Source of the DNA: Rheum nobile
Taxonomy: Eukaryota; Streptophyta; Magnoliopsida; Caryophyllales; Polygonaceae
Assembly (NCBI GenBank): GCA_027886185.1
Contig: WOAB01000127.1
Coordinates: 1 to 64,000 of the forward strand
Reading direction: 5' to 3'
DNA: 64,000 nucleotides
Below the pieces are notes generated by a model. The model did no database searches. It was not told the origin of the DNA and saw only the letters and a program-made list of their open reading frames with translations. Position numbers and translations under genes: made by a program. How positions within the stretch are numbered: position 1 is the stretch's first letter; each line of letters begins with the position of its first letter. Below are positions 46,190-58,404 of this stretch, in pieces.

Positions 46190-46920
46190 ATTTGGTATTG
46201 ATATTAGGATATCAAGTATAGATATGAGATATCAGTCATACCCATATTTGTGTTTGGTATATCCTGATATTGATATCAGACTAATATTTGCTATTTGGTG
46301 TAAGTAGATATCGATATCAGTGATATCAAAGTGATATCAGTGTGGTATTGGAGTGTTATTTTGATATTTCCCAGAAAATTGGTATATCAAATATATCACG
46401 CATACTCATACCCATATCTAATACTTGATATCACTCATACCTAGACTTGCAAAAACCGACCCAACCCGAAAACCTGACCTGACTCGACTTTTTTGGGTCG
46501 AGACCCGACCCGAAAGTCATTGGGTCAAGAAGGACCCGAACCCAAACCCAAACCCGAAGGACTTGACCCGACCCGAATAGTGAATATGAGCTCGAGGGAC
46601 CCCGCTATTTCATATATTTTATTTCATTTATATTAAATATTTTAAAACACTTTATTAAATAATTATATAATATTAATTTTTTAATATAACTTTTTTATTA
46701 AATTTAAAAATTATAATATTAATCATAAAAAATGGACACCTTCGACCCGTTGGGTCAACCCGAACCTGACCCGCCCGACCCGAAAATTTTAACGGACTCG
46801 ATCGACCTGAACCCGATTTGACCCGAACCCGACTCGACCCGACCCACCCGACCTAGTTGACAGGTCTACTCATACCCATATTCAGTTATGTACTTAAGAT
46901 CTAGGAGGCTTTATTTATTA
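46190..46920. repeat. GATATC-rich repeat, split by a MITE
   Basis: From about 46190 (GGTCCCATTTGGTATTGATAT) the sequence is dense in GATATCA and ATATCAGT words on both strands, as in self-complementary MITEs. The start resembles Tourist-like ends (CCCATTTGG). A hAT MITE interrupts it at 46442-46868 and it resumes at 46869. The other terminus was not found, so class is uncertain. Confidence 0.45.
46442..46868. mobile_element. hAT-type MITE rich in GACCCGACCCGAA words
   Basis: 427-bp element with an exact 8-bp target duplication CTCATACC (46434-46441 and 46869-46876). Ends TAGACTTGCAA and TAGACCTGTCAA (as reverse complement) are inverted. The interior is a degenerate ACCCGACCCGAA array at both ends around an AT-rich middle, so the halves are partly self-complementary. 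Confidence 0.8.
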
Positions 46921-46939
46921 TAAAATATTTTGTTTGTTA

Positions 46940-48962
46940 GTTTTTTTTTGTATATAGTTAAGAACTAGATGTCTTTTTGAGACAGGTTCAACCTAAATTA
47001 ACCTTTCAGATAATCATAAGAAAATCCTTCAACATAGGGTGAAGGTTCCTATTACCACTACTAGTGCCAGAAGAGCATAGATGACGTAGATTGCGTAAAT
47101 CACAATCTTGGGATGCCAGAAAGTCAGCAGCTTAATTAGCTTCATGGTAGCATTGCCTGATTTTAGCTTCTTCAAAGTAAGCCAAAAATCTTCTTGTATC
47201 TTTGATTATCATGTCAATCTCCTTAGGGGTGTCCCAAATTCCTTGAACCGCGTTTATGACTATGAGGTTGTCTCCTTCTATCATAATCTTATTGATGCCC
47301 AACCAATGTGCATGAGCCACACCTACCCACACCGAGGTTGCTTTTGACTGTAAAATAGAAGTTGGAAGAATAACTTGAATGTCCATAAAAGTGATGTTGC
47401 TACTCCTGCCCCTAATAATAAAGCCTAATTTTGTATCACCACTTCGGTTCTTAGAGCCATCAAAATTCAGTTTTAAATAGCCTCGTGCCGGTTTTGTCCA
47501 AGCAACTTGTCTATTTTGTTTAGCAGGTTTGCCACTATTTTTTTCTGAATTTGCTTTATTGAATAGTCTATATAGATGCTGCAATATGACAACACATGGG
47601 ATTATCATTCGTTGTGTTCCGAAATATTAGGGCATTTCTAAAGTCCCATATATGCACCAAACGAAACAAGCAAGTTCAAAATTGGTGATCGATTCTCTAT
47701 TAAAAAAAGATTATCATTGAAATTATCATCCATATGTATTGTAGTTAATGTTTCAGTGAAAATGGTGTCAGTTTACATAGCACTATTTTTGTATATTTGC
47801 AATTAAAGAAGATATGATTTGTGCATGTCCTCATTAGATTCCTTGTAAAGAATACATTCTGTAGGGACTCTATTATAGTGTCTATTTAATCTATCAATAG
47901 TGGGCAAAGAGTCTGAGCAAGCCTTCCATAGAAACTGTTTAATTTTTAAGGGGGAGATTTAGTTTCTAGATCCAAGAAAAGGATTGACAGATGACTCCAA
48001 TGTCAATGTTCTATAGTGAAGTTGTTGTTGATTTGATTGAGAACTTTCCATTAGGAGAAGGCTCCCAAACTAATTGATCTTCTAGGTTGTGTAGGGGTAT
48101 TTGTATTTGTTTAACTTTATTGGTAATTTCCCTTGGTAATAGAATATTTAGTTTGGTGTCATCCCACTCGTGATTTTCATTAATGAAATCCGACACTCTT
48201 TGTGGTTGGTTGTGAGTTCTCATGATTTGATTAAGACTCTTATTATAAATCCATCTATCATTCCAAAAATCAGTTGATTTACCATTGCCAATTTGCCATT
48301 GTAGTTGTTCTTGAAATTCCTTTCTAAGACTAAGAAGTCTTGTAAATTGCCATGAAAAATTCTTTGTATAAATTGAGAAAATGCTATTTTCTTTAATATA
48401 TTTCTCCTTGATTATTCTGACTCGTGCATTATTTGGTTCATTTATTATTTTCCAAAGTAATTTCGTTTATAATGATTTATTGTTAATTTCAGATGTACGA
48501 AAGCCTAAGCCACCATCCTTTTTCGGAGTACATATACATCCCAGTTGATAAGTGGGTGATATCCTAATGTTTCCGTTTTATTCCAAAAAAAAGATTTATT
48601 TATTTTGTCAATTTATTGCATAATTCCTTTAGGAAGGAGGAAAATTTGCATGAGGAAGCTTATTTTTGAGATGAGATTTGCTTGGATTAGGACAACTCTA
48701 CCTGCTTGAGATAGGGAATTCGATTTTCATTTAGAGAGTTATTTTTTTAGTGAATTGGTAGCATCTTGAAAGATAGCGTTATTAACACGTTCACGGATGA
48801 TAGATATTCTTAGATATTTTTTGAGGTTCCTAGTAATGGGTACTCCCAGGCTTCCAGCCAAAGCAGAAGATAGTTATGATGGTGTATTTGTTGAGAATAC
48901 TAGTGAGCTTTTGTGGAAATTTATCATTAGTCCCGTTTTTTCCTAGAAATCTTGAGAAATGA
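46940..48962 (-). pseudogene. L1-type LINE ORF2 3' part (RT thumb, zf-RVT, RNase H)
   Basis: Minus-strand order is: reverse transcriptase palm/thumb from about 48960, with N-F-H-K-like and S-Q-A-G-R-V blocks near 48720-48690. A linker with an open frame lies at 48223-48011 (W-E-P-S-P-N-G-K-F), then zinc-knuckle sequence (about 47900-47800), then an RNase H domain open at 47608-47132 (L-N-F-D-G-S-K, E-G-D-N near 47275, C-Y-H-E-A-N near 47140). The T run near 46948 on the plus strand is the poly(A) tail. 5'-truncated; third LINE copy in the window, and its RNase H frame is the best preserved. Confidence 0.8.
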
Positions 48963-50072
48963 TTTAGGGTATGTTCGTTGCCACCAATTATAATGCCATT
49001 TTATAATATAAATACATTTTTTTTTGGTGGGACATATAAATACATATTTTATATACATGTGTTTGGCATATCCAACATTTATTGCAGATAAAGATATTAT
49101 CTCTCACAAATCCCTTTTACCCTATTTCTCCCATTCCAACCCTAAAACTCTCTCTGTATCATCTGTAGCCAACACCGACGGCCGGGCACTTCAATCTCGA
49201 CGGCAACGAAGGGCTTTTGCGGCTGTCGTTCCACTTGATACACGCAAGAATGACCACTCCTCAGACTTCTTTTCCAGGTAGGATTTCCTTCAATCTTTGC
49301 CCTTTTGCTATTTATTCCATAAATTGCTTGTTTTGTATTCAAGGCTATAAGCTACATACTCACAATGAACGAGCCAAAAAGAGTATAATCTTCCCTTAAA
49401 TCTTCTTTTACAACTCCAACTTGCTTCTTGGCATTGAGAATTATAGGCATTGAACGAAGAAGAAAGAATATAAGTATTCTCTGTTGCTTGAAATTTTGGA
49501 TCTAATTACTTCTTGGCCTTTCTCTACTAAAAATTGTTGTAAACGCTTTTGTTTATTGCTTCTTGTGTATGTAGGCTAACTTGTAGGCAGTAGTGCTTTT
49601 AAAAGGAAATGAATACAAGTTCGACAAAAAAAGAGAGGAAATGAATACAATTATTTAATTTAATATATCAACATAATATCTTGACTTGAGGCATGTTTTA
49701 TAGTATTTGTATTTCTGTTGGATTAGATTCAATTTGAGATTAGGGACCTAGAGGGTGTTCTTTTCCTATAAGCAAACAAAATAGGAGTTGACATTTGCAA
49801 AATAATGGCTCGTGAGGTTATGTGTATGTCAATGTGGCATTCTGAATTCTTTTGGTGTATGTGCATACTACATAGTATAAAAATATGAAAAATCAATTGA
49901 GGTTGTGATAGATTCGTTCAATCCATATAAATATTAATGTTAATTTGTTTAAGTTTGTGTATACCTTCTCCTTCATGTTATTTATGCAATTTCATTTTTG
50001 TTTTACCTTATCACATATTCTTTCTTCTATGTATATATCTCCTCCTTATTATTAATTATGCAATTTAGAGAA

Positions 50073-51046
50073 ATGGCATCACCCGGTAAGAGGGGAAGGT
50101 TTGGTAAGTCCTTTATATGGACTGATGAGTATAGGCTTGTGCTATTAAAGTTATGTGCTAATTTCAAAGCAACACATGGTCCTCTCCAAGCATATAAGTG
50201 GGGTAAGATTAGTTCTGAATTTACAAAGATTACTAGGACTCCTGTTGCTAGAGATGTGTGTCAAAACAAATTAAACCAGATGAAAATCGATTATGGAATT
50301 TGGAAAAAGTTGAAAATTTCAAAAACTGGTCTAGGGTACGATCCAACAACATGCCATATTCTTGCAGATCCTCTTTGGTGGGAACAAAAAATAAAGGTAT
50401 GCATACATCTATTGCATTTTACACTAGTTTTCCAATAAATTATTTCATCAATTAGATCAGTAATTTATGCATTTTATTATTCAAGAGAACAAAGAATACA
50501 TGAAGTTCAGAACAAGCGGTGTCCCTAAGGAAGTGGAAGACCTATGGGCAACTCTCTTCGATGGCAACATGAGAGTTTCTATTCATACCCGGTATGAGCA
50601 GGTCACATGTCGAGTGTCCTCCTGATGGAAGAAATGTTCCTTCCAATGATATTAACTTTGATGAGGTCGAAGAGACGGCTGAAAATACCATAAGTCGAGA
50701 TGATTTGGCGGGGGGTGATCTTGATCCTGGATTTGTGAATTTGATGGCACACATGGGCACTCTAAACTTAGCCCAGACAGCCCCTGCTAAAATGATGCAA
50801 GGTGAATATTCACCCCCACTTGGAGCTCAATCAATGCCATCACAACGTAAACAAAGGAGGTTGTTATCAATGCAAGACATTACGCATGAACACATGGGTT
50901 CAATGAGAGGACACATGGATGCATTTATGGATATTGTGAAATCTAATACTCCCACTGGCAATATTACTTTGCAAAGCCCAACAATTCTACCCCTTCGGAG
51001 AATGATGCCCTTGAGATTTTGTATGGTATGGCCAATAATGGGATAA
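50073..51046 (+). pseudogene. Myb/SANT-like DNA-binding protein of a Harbinger element
   Basis: Exon 1 starts at the ATG 50073 (M-A-S-P-G-K-R-G-R-F) and runs to a GT donor at 50397. It gives a 108-residue trihelix/Myb-like domain with F-I-W-T-D-E-Y and L-A-D-P-L-W-W-E. A second exon near 50488 (N-K-E-Y-M-K-F-R) follows an AG acceptor and runs into a stop near 50627. More coding-like sequence in another frame, 50594-51046, includes D-I-N-F-D-E-V-E-E-T. In PIF/Harbinger elements such proteins help bring the transposase to the element ends. The frame changes suggest decay or an unresolved intron. Confidence 0.5.
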
Positions 51047-51493
51047 TAGAACGTCGAAGTCATATATTTGGCTATAGTCTAACGTTTTTGGTGGATGAAA
51101 ATATCCGAAAGATGTTCATGGCCGTCAATGACAATAAATTTTTCCTCCAAATCCAATATGAAATGAAAGTTCCGAAGTGATTGGATGTTGCCTGGCTTAC
51201 AAATGTGGGGTGTTGCAGTGCATTAGTCCCAAACGTGGTCCTAGTAGAGTTTCTTATGGTTTCAAGCTTATTTTGCCTTTTGTTTTCAGCGATCATTATG
51301 TTTGTTTAGTTGAACCAACTTTGCTAATTATGGTTGCATAGTTGTTGCTTTATGTTTAACTGATGTTACTAGACAAATGGCATGGTGATCTTGCATGTAT
51401 TTGTGGGTATTTATATATTCGTGTCATTGTTTTTTATTACTACTTATAGTTTATGTGATCGAATTATACTCTCTTAGGATCTAACATATACTA

Positions 51494-52046
51494 TTGTCTA
51501 ATTTTCTATGTAGGGTTAAAACAACTCCCTATGTAGAAGACATGGATGAAGAACAAATTCGAAATAGGCTACATCTATATGGTGGGGGTGGGGGGGAGGG
51601 GATTATAAATTGTGCAGGGGTAACTTTTGGCGCATATATCAACGGATTCATGACAAATCATTCAGAGTCGTCGCCCATGGAAGGCATTGCTTGGATGCAT
51701 TGTATCTTATACGGCCCTCCAGATGTTTGCCAAATTTTCTTTAGAATGGAAGCACATGTTGTGCTTCCATTCAAGCTCGTCCTTCTTGAAATGCGCTAGA
51801 GTTATTCAATAAAAGACACTCTTTGCTGCGTAGTTGTGCATTGAACGAAGCATCGGATGCGTGAAGCAAAAATGGCAAATACTAAATTCCATGCCTCCAT
51901 ATCCAATGGAGAGACAAGTAGACCTCGCAACTACTTGTTTTGCTCTCCATAACTATGTAAGGCTACACAAATGGGAAGATACTCATTTCATTTACGCAAA
52001 TAGCCACCCCCAACTTCTCCAAACTCGGCGTAGAGAGAGCAAATGA
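51494..52046 (+). pseudogene. HARBI1-type (DDE_4) transposase C-terminal remnant
   Basis: Broken frames at 51494-51799 and 51834-52046. The second reads E-R-S-I-G-C-V-K-Q-K-W-Q-I-L-N near its start and A-T-T-C-F-A-L-H-N-Y-V-R-L, matching the conserved C-terminal end of plant Harbinger transposases. The first catalytic aspartates are not identifiable. Confidence 0.6.
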
Positions 52047-53298
52047 AGAACTACTACCACCGGAAGAAGAGGCACCAAGAGAATTCACCTCAATCAATAC
52101 ACATATCTCAACTGGAAACAAATTGTCAACTCAACTCAATTTTCATCCAACTTTTTCAGATCGCCGCCAATTTAGGCACGAATCTACCCCTTCAGCGCGG
52201 ACTGATCGAACTCCAACAGCTCGTCCACGGCTAGGGTTTCGAACAATGGAGCCATGTCCACAATAGAAATAGAATAAACAGGATAATATAGCAGAAAATT
52301 GAACGAATTGGTATCATGATGGATGGAATTAGGGATTTATTGTCAAACTCTCCCTTTTGCGACTCAGATGGTGCTCTTTCTCCTTAGGTATTCAAGATCT
52401 ACAAACACTATGCCATTGCCACAACTCTTAATACTCTAAGATTTACTAACACGAGAGAGAAAAGAAGAGCAATAAGACTTTACCTCAATTAAGATTGAGC
52501 GAGTGAGGATCAGGGAGGCAGATCAAGCGGATACCGGAGGTTAAAGAAAAGAGAATGATGAACCAGAAATAAGTTGCAGTAGAAGCGGCTTTGGCAAGAG
52601 CAAATTCCTGCCATTAAAGAGGAGATTGATCAGCCTTCCAGTGAGAGAAGAAGCAGTAGTGGCGCCGGACAAGGATTAAGAATGGGATTGGTGTTCCATT
52701 CCTGACTAGTTTGATTCCAATCTTAGGATAGTTTTTACATATTCGGCACTAAGAGTTTTGGTTAAGTATTCCATTGCAAGTACATATATGTATGATGTCA
52801 TTAGGTCTCCTTGTCTAATACTGCAAGAGGGTATCTGTATGTTTCAGGTTCATTGTTGACAATCACCGAGAATAATGCCATGTAATGCATGGCATTATTA
52901 GTCTAACAAAATGTTAATGGTGGCTAGGGTTTCTTATAGGGAGAATTGAATTAATCGGATTAGGGTTCTTCAAAGGATCTTAAATACCTTTTATAATACC
53001 TTTTATATCTATGAAGATAATTAATACCCACACCATTTTAATGAGCCTTTTTTTTGCCCATCATTTTAGATAATATTACAATGATATAAAATTGATTGAA
53101 ATATTTTTACCTCAATAAATTCCACTATGGTTCCTTAAGCATCAATCATGGTTGAAGAAGTTGATTGTTATAATATTTCATTAGGATTGAGCTTAGATAT
53201 TGCCTATCATTTCCTTGCATAATAACTTGCACGCTTTGTGCTTTCTTGGTTCATCAGTATGACGTGCTCAACTCGTTCTGGCTTGAGTCTTTAATTCG
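52047..53298. other. Region with no recognised gene
   Basis: Mixed sequence between the Harbinger remnant and a gypsy LTR. It includes an exon-like but unplaced stretch on the minus strand (short frame 52255 down to about 52184). Nothing could be assigned to a family. Confidence 0.4.
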
Positions 53299-54457
53299 TT
53301 TTTTGTAATAACCCAATTTTTTTTTTACAAAATGTATAAGTAAATATTTTTCTTTTGATAATAAATAGAATCTATGAAGTTTATTTTATTTTGAAAGAAA
53401 TAAAAGTTAAATAAATAATTTAAGATCAAATTATTTGTTAGAATAAAATATTATAGATATATATATAAATGGGTATAAATAAATAATATTTATAAGTACA
53501 ATTGTACAACATATAATTTGGTAATGATATTGGGTAAAACAATTACGTCTTGAAATCTATTAATTAAAGTGTAAATAAATAAGAATAGAAATGCATTTGA
53601 TTATATAGTTTGGGCACATTTTGTATAAAAGTGAAATGTAGAAGCTACACGCCTATTATGTAATCAAATGGGATGTTTTTTCAATTCATTTAAAAATAAA
53701 TCAATTTGCACAGGTTAATTAATCGAGTTCTGTTCATTCATGGGAGAAGATTTCAAATTGGAAACTTTGCTTAACCCGTCCAAATCAATCACTCCCGTAA
53801 AATCAGGGTTGTTACTCATCAGATTACAAGTAAAATATCAATCCGAGATCAGAGGGATCCGTTTTGTCGCACATATAGAAAAAAATTTCAAAGTTTCGAT
53901 CTTAATTTTCAGATCGAGATTCTATTGGGAGTTTATCCAATCACATATACACTTTAATTTCCCATCATCCAACTATATATAGGGCTCCTCGAATGAACGA
54001 TTCCCAACCTTGTCGAGCTCTTTGTTCATCTTCAAATGCTCCATTTCCGATCATTTGTTTCAAAATCTGGCTACACCATCATCTTCCTCACACTCAAATT
54101 AGTGGGACTCGACTCTTGAATCGTCCCGAACCAACTCCGAACGACATCGAATCGCCTTCGAACTCGCCCCTGTTGTGCACAGAAAATCGAGAAACCATGC
54201 CACTTTGGGGCGGTTTTCCGATGCCTGTGAGGGTGCCCAGCCACCGCGATCCATCTTCGGAGAAACCTTGCAATGTCAGTTTTCCAACGACACCAACGCC
54301 GCTCCGTCATCATCGTTTGGGCCTCGAACGAGCTGCGTGAATCTTGTTCGACTCATGCTCTATTCAACCCGTGAGTGACGCCGTTCGACTCGCCGCCGTG
54401 CCTGGATGCATTGGTTGTCATCGACGCTGCCAACCGCCACCATGTGAAGCCGCGCCG

Positions 54458-55002
54458 TGTTAACATGACTAAGTGTAGTTAGTCTTAGCTAACTCGGCTA
54501 TATAAGCCTCTCTGTAACAGAATTCAGTCAATGAAATCATTGTTCCACTTTGCTCTCTTCTCTCTCTTCATATTCTAACTAGGGTTGAGCATTTTCCGGT
54601 CCGGCCCGAAAATTTGGACCGGACTGGTCCTAACCGGTCCGGTCTCCGGTCCAGAGATTTCCGAAATTCCGGGTCCGGTCCGGTCCGACCCGGAATTTTT
54701 TTAAAATCTTAATATTTTAGGGTTTAAGGTATTTTTATATTTGAGGTTTATGATTTAGGATTTAGAGTTTAGGGTAAATTATATTTAAGAGTAAATTATA
54801 TTTAAATTTGAGGGTTTTTTTCATGTTTAAATGTAAATAAATTATATTTAAATTTAAGAAAATCCTAAACCGGTCCAAATCCGGTCCAAATAGGACCGGA
54901 CCGGTCCGGGTTCCGATCCACCATTTTTGGTGTTCCGGGTTCCGGTCCGATCCGGGTCGGTCCGGTCCGAGTTTGGACCGATGCTCAAACCTAATTCTAA
55001 CA
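54458..55002 (+). repeat. 5' LTR of the short-LTR copia element, with MITE
   Basis: Native sequence 54458-54589 plus the last bases after the MITE (to 55002). It matches 59737-59870, including the TATA-like GGCTATATAAGCC word. Confidence 0.9.
54590..54993. mobile_element. hAT-type MITE rich in CCGGTCCGG words
   Basis: 404-bp element with an exact 8-bp target duplication ATTCTAAC (54582-54589 and 54994-55001). Ends TAGGGTTGAGCA and TAGGTTTGAGCA (as reverse complement) are inverted. The interior has GGTCCGGTCCGG words at both ends and an AT-rich middle. It sits at the very end of the copia LTR. Confidence 0.85.
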
Positions 55003-55013
55003 TGGTATCAGCT
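55003..55013 (+). promoter_or_regulatory. Primer-binding site of the short-LTR copia element
   Basis: TGGTATCAGCT immediately follows the LTR; it matches the tRNA-Met-type site over its first nine bases. Confidence 0.85.
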
Positions 55014-55015
55014 TC

Positions 55016-56120
55016 TTGATCCTTCGATCGTTTTTTCCTTCCGCTTCGTCTTTCACGGCGACCACTCCAAACAATCGTCCTCTATTCAATCGCGAGGATT
55101 TTGCACCTTTGAATCATGTTAATCCTTGGAATAATCTCCATGGCGATTCGAATGATCCTTACTTTCTGCATCCTTCGGATGGCCCTGGCTTGGTTCTCGT
55201 CAACAAATTGTTTGACGGATCTGGATTCGTCGCTTGGCGATATTCGATGACGATCGCTTTATCGGCTAAAAACAAGCTTGGATTTGTGGATGGTGAAATC
55301 GCTAAACCTGATTGAGCGTCTCCACTTTTTCACCGCTAGGAACGATGCAACATGTTGATCTCGTGGTTGTTGAATTCCATGACGTTGGAGATCCGTGACA
55401 CTTTTCTTCTCTCTGGTGATGCGAAACAAATATGGCAAGATGTCAACACTCGATTCTCTCAAGTCAACAACGCTCAGAAGTATTCTATTGAAAATCAAAT
55501 CTGCAACATTGCTCAAGATTCCGATGGTGTTGCTGTCTATTTCAATCGGATCAAAAGTCTTTGGGATGAAAAAGACTCGATGAAGAATTTCCCGCCGTGT
55601 TCTTGCTGTCTTGCAGACGTTGTTCACAAATATGAGGAGAATCAATGCCTTCTTCAGTTCTTGATGGGGCTGAATGAATCGTTTTCCAATGTGAGAGGTA
55701 ACATTCTCATGCTCGATCCTTCTCTTTCGATTGATCAAGCTTATTCTATCTTGATTCAAGAAGAGAGGCAACGTTATTCAACTGATTACAATTACTTTCT
55801 CACAATTATAGATGACTTCACACGTGTTACTTGGACACACTTAATGCAGTCTAAAGGGAAGGCTTTTTCTTTACTCAAATCCTTTATTCAACTGGTTGAA
55901 ACTCAGTTTCAAAAGCAGGTGAAAATTGTGAGATCGGACAATGCTCGTGAGCTGGGTTTGAGTCATGTTGGTTCTGAGTATTTCTCTTCTAAGGGCATCA
56001 TTCATCAAACCAGTTGTATGTATACTCCCCAACAGAATGGTGGTCAAACTCAAACACAAACATCTGTTGGAAACCACACGGGCTCTGCTATTTCAGTCTC
56101 AAGTTCCTTTGAAATATTGG
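55016..56120 (+). pseudogene. Copia gag fused in frame to integrase core
   Basis: One frame runs from 55016, interrupted by TGA at 55313-55315 and a TAG near 55349, and then open to the insertion point at 56120. Gag (UBN2-type: L-N-S-M-T-L-E-I-R, then F-L-M-G-L-N near 55660) passes directly into the integrase core (I-I-D-D-F-T-R-V-T-W near 55808, R-S-D-N-A-R-E near 55932, T-P-Q-Q-N-G near 56024). The zinc knuckle, protease and integrase zinc domain are absent. The deletion joint near 55772-55785 keeps the frame. The final catalytic E region is disrupted. Confidence 0.8.
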
Positions 56121-57070
56121 TGATAGCTCCATGACCACCTCGATAACGGCACAGGACGAAGAGACTAATCAAAGGCCTCCAAGGAAGAGGCTCAAGCAAA
56201 GGGTGAAGTCTTGTGCAAGTTCAGAATTGTTAAAGGCGTTTTGGTTTTGGACAGTCTTCGGTAAAACGGCCATAACTATGGCTAGAAAATTGATCTCGAG
56301 ATGATTCAAGATGCGTTGGAAAGCTGATTCAAAGATCTACAACTTCATAGTTTGTGTCGAATCAAGATTCTAACAAGAAGATGGTCAAAACCGCGTTTTA
56401 CTGAGATGTGCCAAGAACTGGCAGCGACCGCCGCCCCTTTACGGCGACCGCCGCTGGCCACCAAGGACACGGGAGAAGAAGCAAGAGGTGCGGCGACCGC
56501 CGCCCCCTTCACGGCGACCGCCGCCCCCTTCACGGCGACCGCCGCCGCCTTCACGGCGCCCGCCGCCCATCTTCCGCCGCCTGCCGCCCATGGAGCCTCC
56601 GAACACTTGCTTACGGCAAATGGCAGCGACCGCCGTTTAATTACGGCGACCACCGCGTTTCCCACTTTCGGTCCGTAGTAGCGATCTCTTTCCGTCATTT
56701 TCTGAACAATTTTATTATTATTTTAATTATTTCTCTATTGCTATATAAACCTTGAAACCCTAGTTTTTAACGTTACGTTGAGTTTAAGCAGTAAAGTTGA
56801 GTACACTCCTTCCCTTGAGCTCTAACGTCAACCTTTCGATCCCACGGATCAACCTATCCCGTAGCTCGTCGCTTCGAGCAAGTTCTACACCGTCTCTTCG
56901 GTATTCAAGGTCATCTCTTTGATCTTCACGTCATCTCTTTGACGAATTTAAGGACTATCTCTTTAGTCCTAGGAAAGCCATCACTTTGGCTACGGAGGAG
57001 AAGAATCGATTCAAGCTTGAGGAGTCAAGATCCTGCGTTGCAGACAACACTTCAGGGGTTGTTCACATCA
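56121..57070 (+). mobile_element. Solo LTR (950 bp) inserted in the copia integrase
   Basis: Starts TGATAGCTCC and ends GTTCACATCA, with an exact 5-bp duplication ATTGG (56116-56120 and 57071-57075). A TATA-like CTATATAAACC lies at 56741. The leader just downstream has repeated TCATCTCTTTGA words. Style (a GGAAAGCTGATTC stress-promoter-like block, long leader) suggests Ty3/gypsy. It splits the copia integrase between W at 56118 and G-H-C-L-L-T-A-T. Confidence 0.85.
56423..56658 (+). repeat. GC-rich palindrome array upstream of an LTR TATA box
   Basis: At least seven GGCGACCGCCG-type imperfect palindromes at about 56423-56460, 56491-56569 and 56624-56658, joined by short CCCCTTTAC or CCCTTCAC spacers. 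The array ends about 83 bp before the TATA box at 56741. Same motif and same orientation to transcription as the array at 24849-25001. Confidence 0.85.
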
Positions 57071-58404
57071 ATTGGGGACACTGCCTTCTTACAGCCACTT
57101 ACCTTATCAATAGGTATCCCTCTTCCATATTAAATGGTGTTTCTCCTTATGAAAAGTTATTTGATCAACCACCTGCTTATTCTGACCTCAAAAGCTTTGG
57201 TTGCTTAGCTTATGCATCCAATATTAAGGTTGGCAGAAATAAGCTCATGCCTAGAGTTGTGCCTTGTGTTTTCCTAGGCTACCCATACTGCACTAAAGGC
57301 TATAAGCTTTTGAACCTTACTACATCTAATGTGTTCATATCTCGAGATGTCTCCTTTCATGAAGAGACATTTCCTTTCTCTATCCTTGCTTCTTTTGGGA
57401 AACTTCCTTGTCCTATGTTCCCTGCACAGGAATCCTCTTTTCATGACTTTCCTTTGCCTACTCCTACTACGCCAACCCATACTTCTACACATAGCTTTTC
57501 CCCTGACACTACTATACCATCTCCTTCTTTTCTACCTACTCCACAAATACAACCTACTCCAACTCCACCTCTCATAAGGTCATCAAGAAACCTTCATCCA
57601 CCTTCACACCTCCAAGATTACTTTTGTCACTTTGTGTCATCTGACTTTACTCTTTTCCCATCCAACACCATTTCTTTTCATGCTTTATCTGCCTCCACAC
57701 AACAGCTTCTTACTTCCCTTTCTCATACCACTGAACCTTGTTCTTATGAAGAGGCTCTTCAATCTCCTGAATGGATTACAGCCATGGATGATGAACTTCT
57801 AGCATTGCAAAACAATCACACTTGGGACATTGTTGATTTACGTAAGGGTAAGCGTCCTATCAGTTCAAAGTGGGTTTATAAACTCAAATTCAAGGCAGAT
57901 GGTTCTCTGGAAAGGTACAAAGCTCGCTTGGTAATCAAGGGATGTACTCAAAAGGCAGGTATAGATTTCAATGAAACTTTTTCTCCTGTGGTCAAGATGA
58001 CCACCATTTGAGCTCTTGTTGCTACTGTTGTCAAGAAGGGTTGGTTGATGTCTCAATTAGACATTAACAATGCATTCCTACACGGTGACATTGATACTAA
58101 AGTTTACATGAAAATGCCTTTGGGCCTTGCTCATAAGTATCCAAAGAAAGTCTGTCGTCTCAACAAATCCCTTTATGGATTAAAACAAGCATCCATATAA
58201 TGGTACATTAAGCTTTCTGATGCCTTACTTTCTCAAGGTTTCTCTCAGTCTCTCAATGACTACTTTTTTTTTCTATAAGAAGAGTAATTCTAATGTGATA
58301 TTTCTAGTCATCTAGTTGATGACATACTTATTATTGGCAATGATGCAATTGAGATTGCTTATGTGAAAGCTTTCCTTCATCATACTTTCAGTATTAAGGA
58401 TTTA
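57071..58404 (+). pseudogene. Copia integrase C-terminus and reverse transcriptase, broken
   Basis: Open to a stop at 58009-58011. Integrase tail: L-I-N-R-Y-P-S then F-G-C-L-A-Y. Pro/Ser/Thr-rich linker at about 57430-57600. RT start: W-I-T-A-M-D-D-E-L, then W-V-Y-K-L-K-F. After the stop it continues with further stops and shifts (L-D-I-N-N-A-F-L-H-G near 58058, then an L-V-D-D box near 58314 in place of Y-V-D-D). It is cut at 58404 by a MITE. Confidence 0.85.

Larger units (their letters stand above)
48967..52046 (+). mobile_element. Decayed PIF/Harbinger transposon (probable)
   Basis: A Myb/SANT-like gene is followed by HARBI1-type DDE transposase remnants on the same strand, the normal content of PIF/Harbinger elements. 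A possible left end TTA+GGGTATGTTCGTTG is at 48964-48981, but no matching right end was found, so the boundaries are approximate. Confidence 0.5.

Noticed and set aside
52184..52255. Short minus-strand frame starting at an ATG
   Set aside because: Only about 23 codons with no recognisable domain and no supporting splice structure.
53993..54340. Open frame of 115 codons resembling a small gene
   Set aside because: It lies just downstream of the TATA box of a gypsy LTR, is interrupted by the copia insertion region, and overlaps a minus-strand frame; no family match.
56345..56755. Three overlapping Ala/Pro/Arg-rich frames
   Set aside because: Products of the GC palindrome array in a solo LTR.
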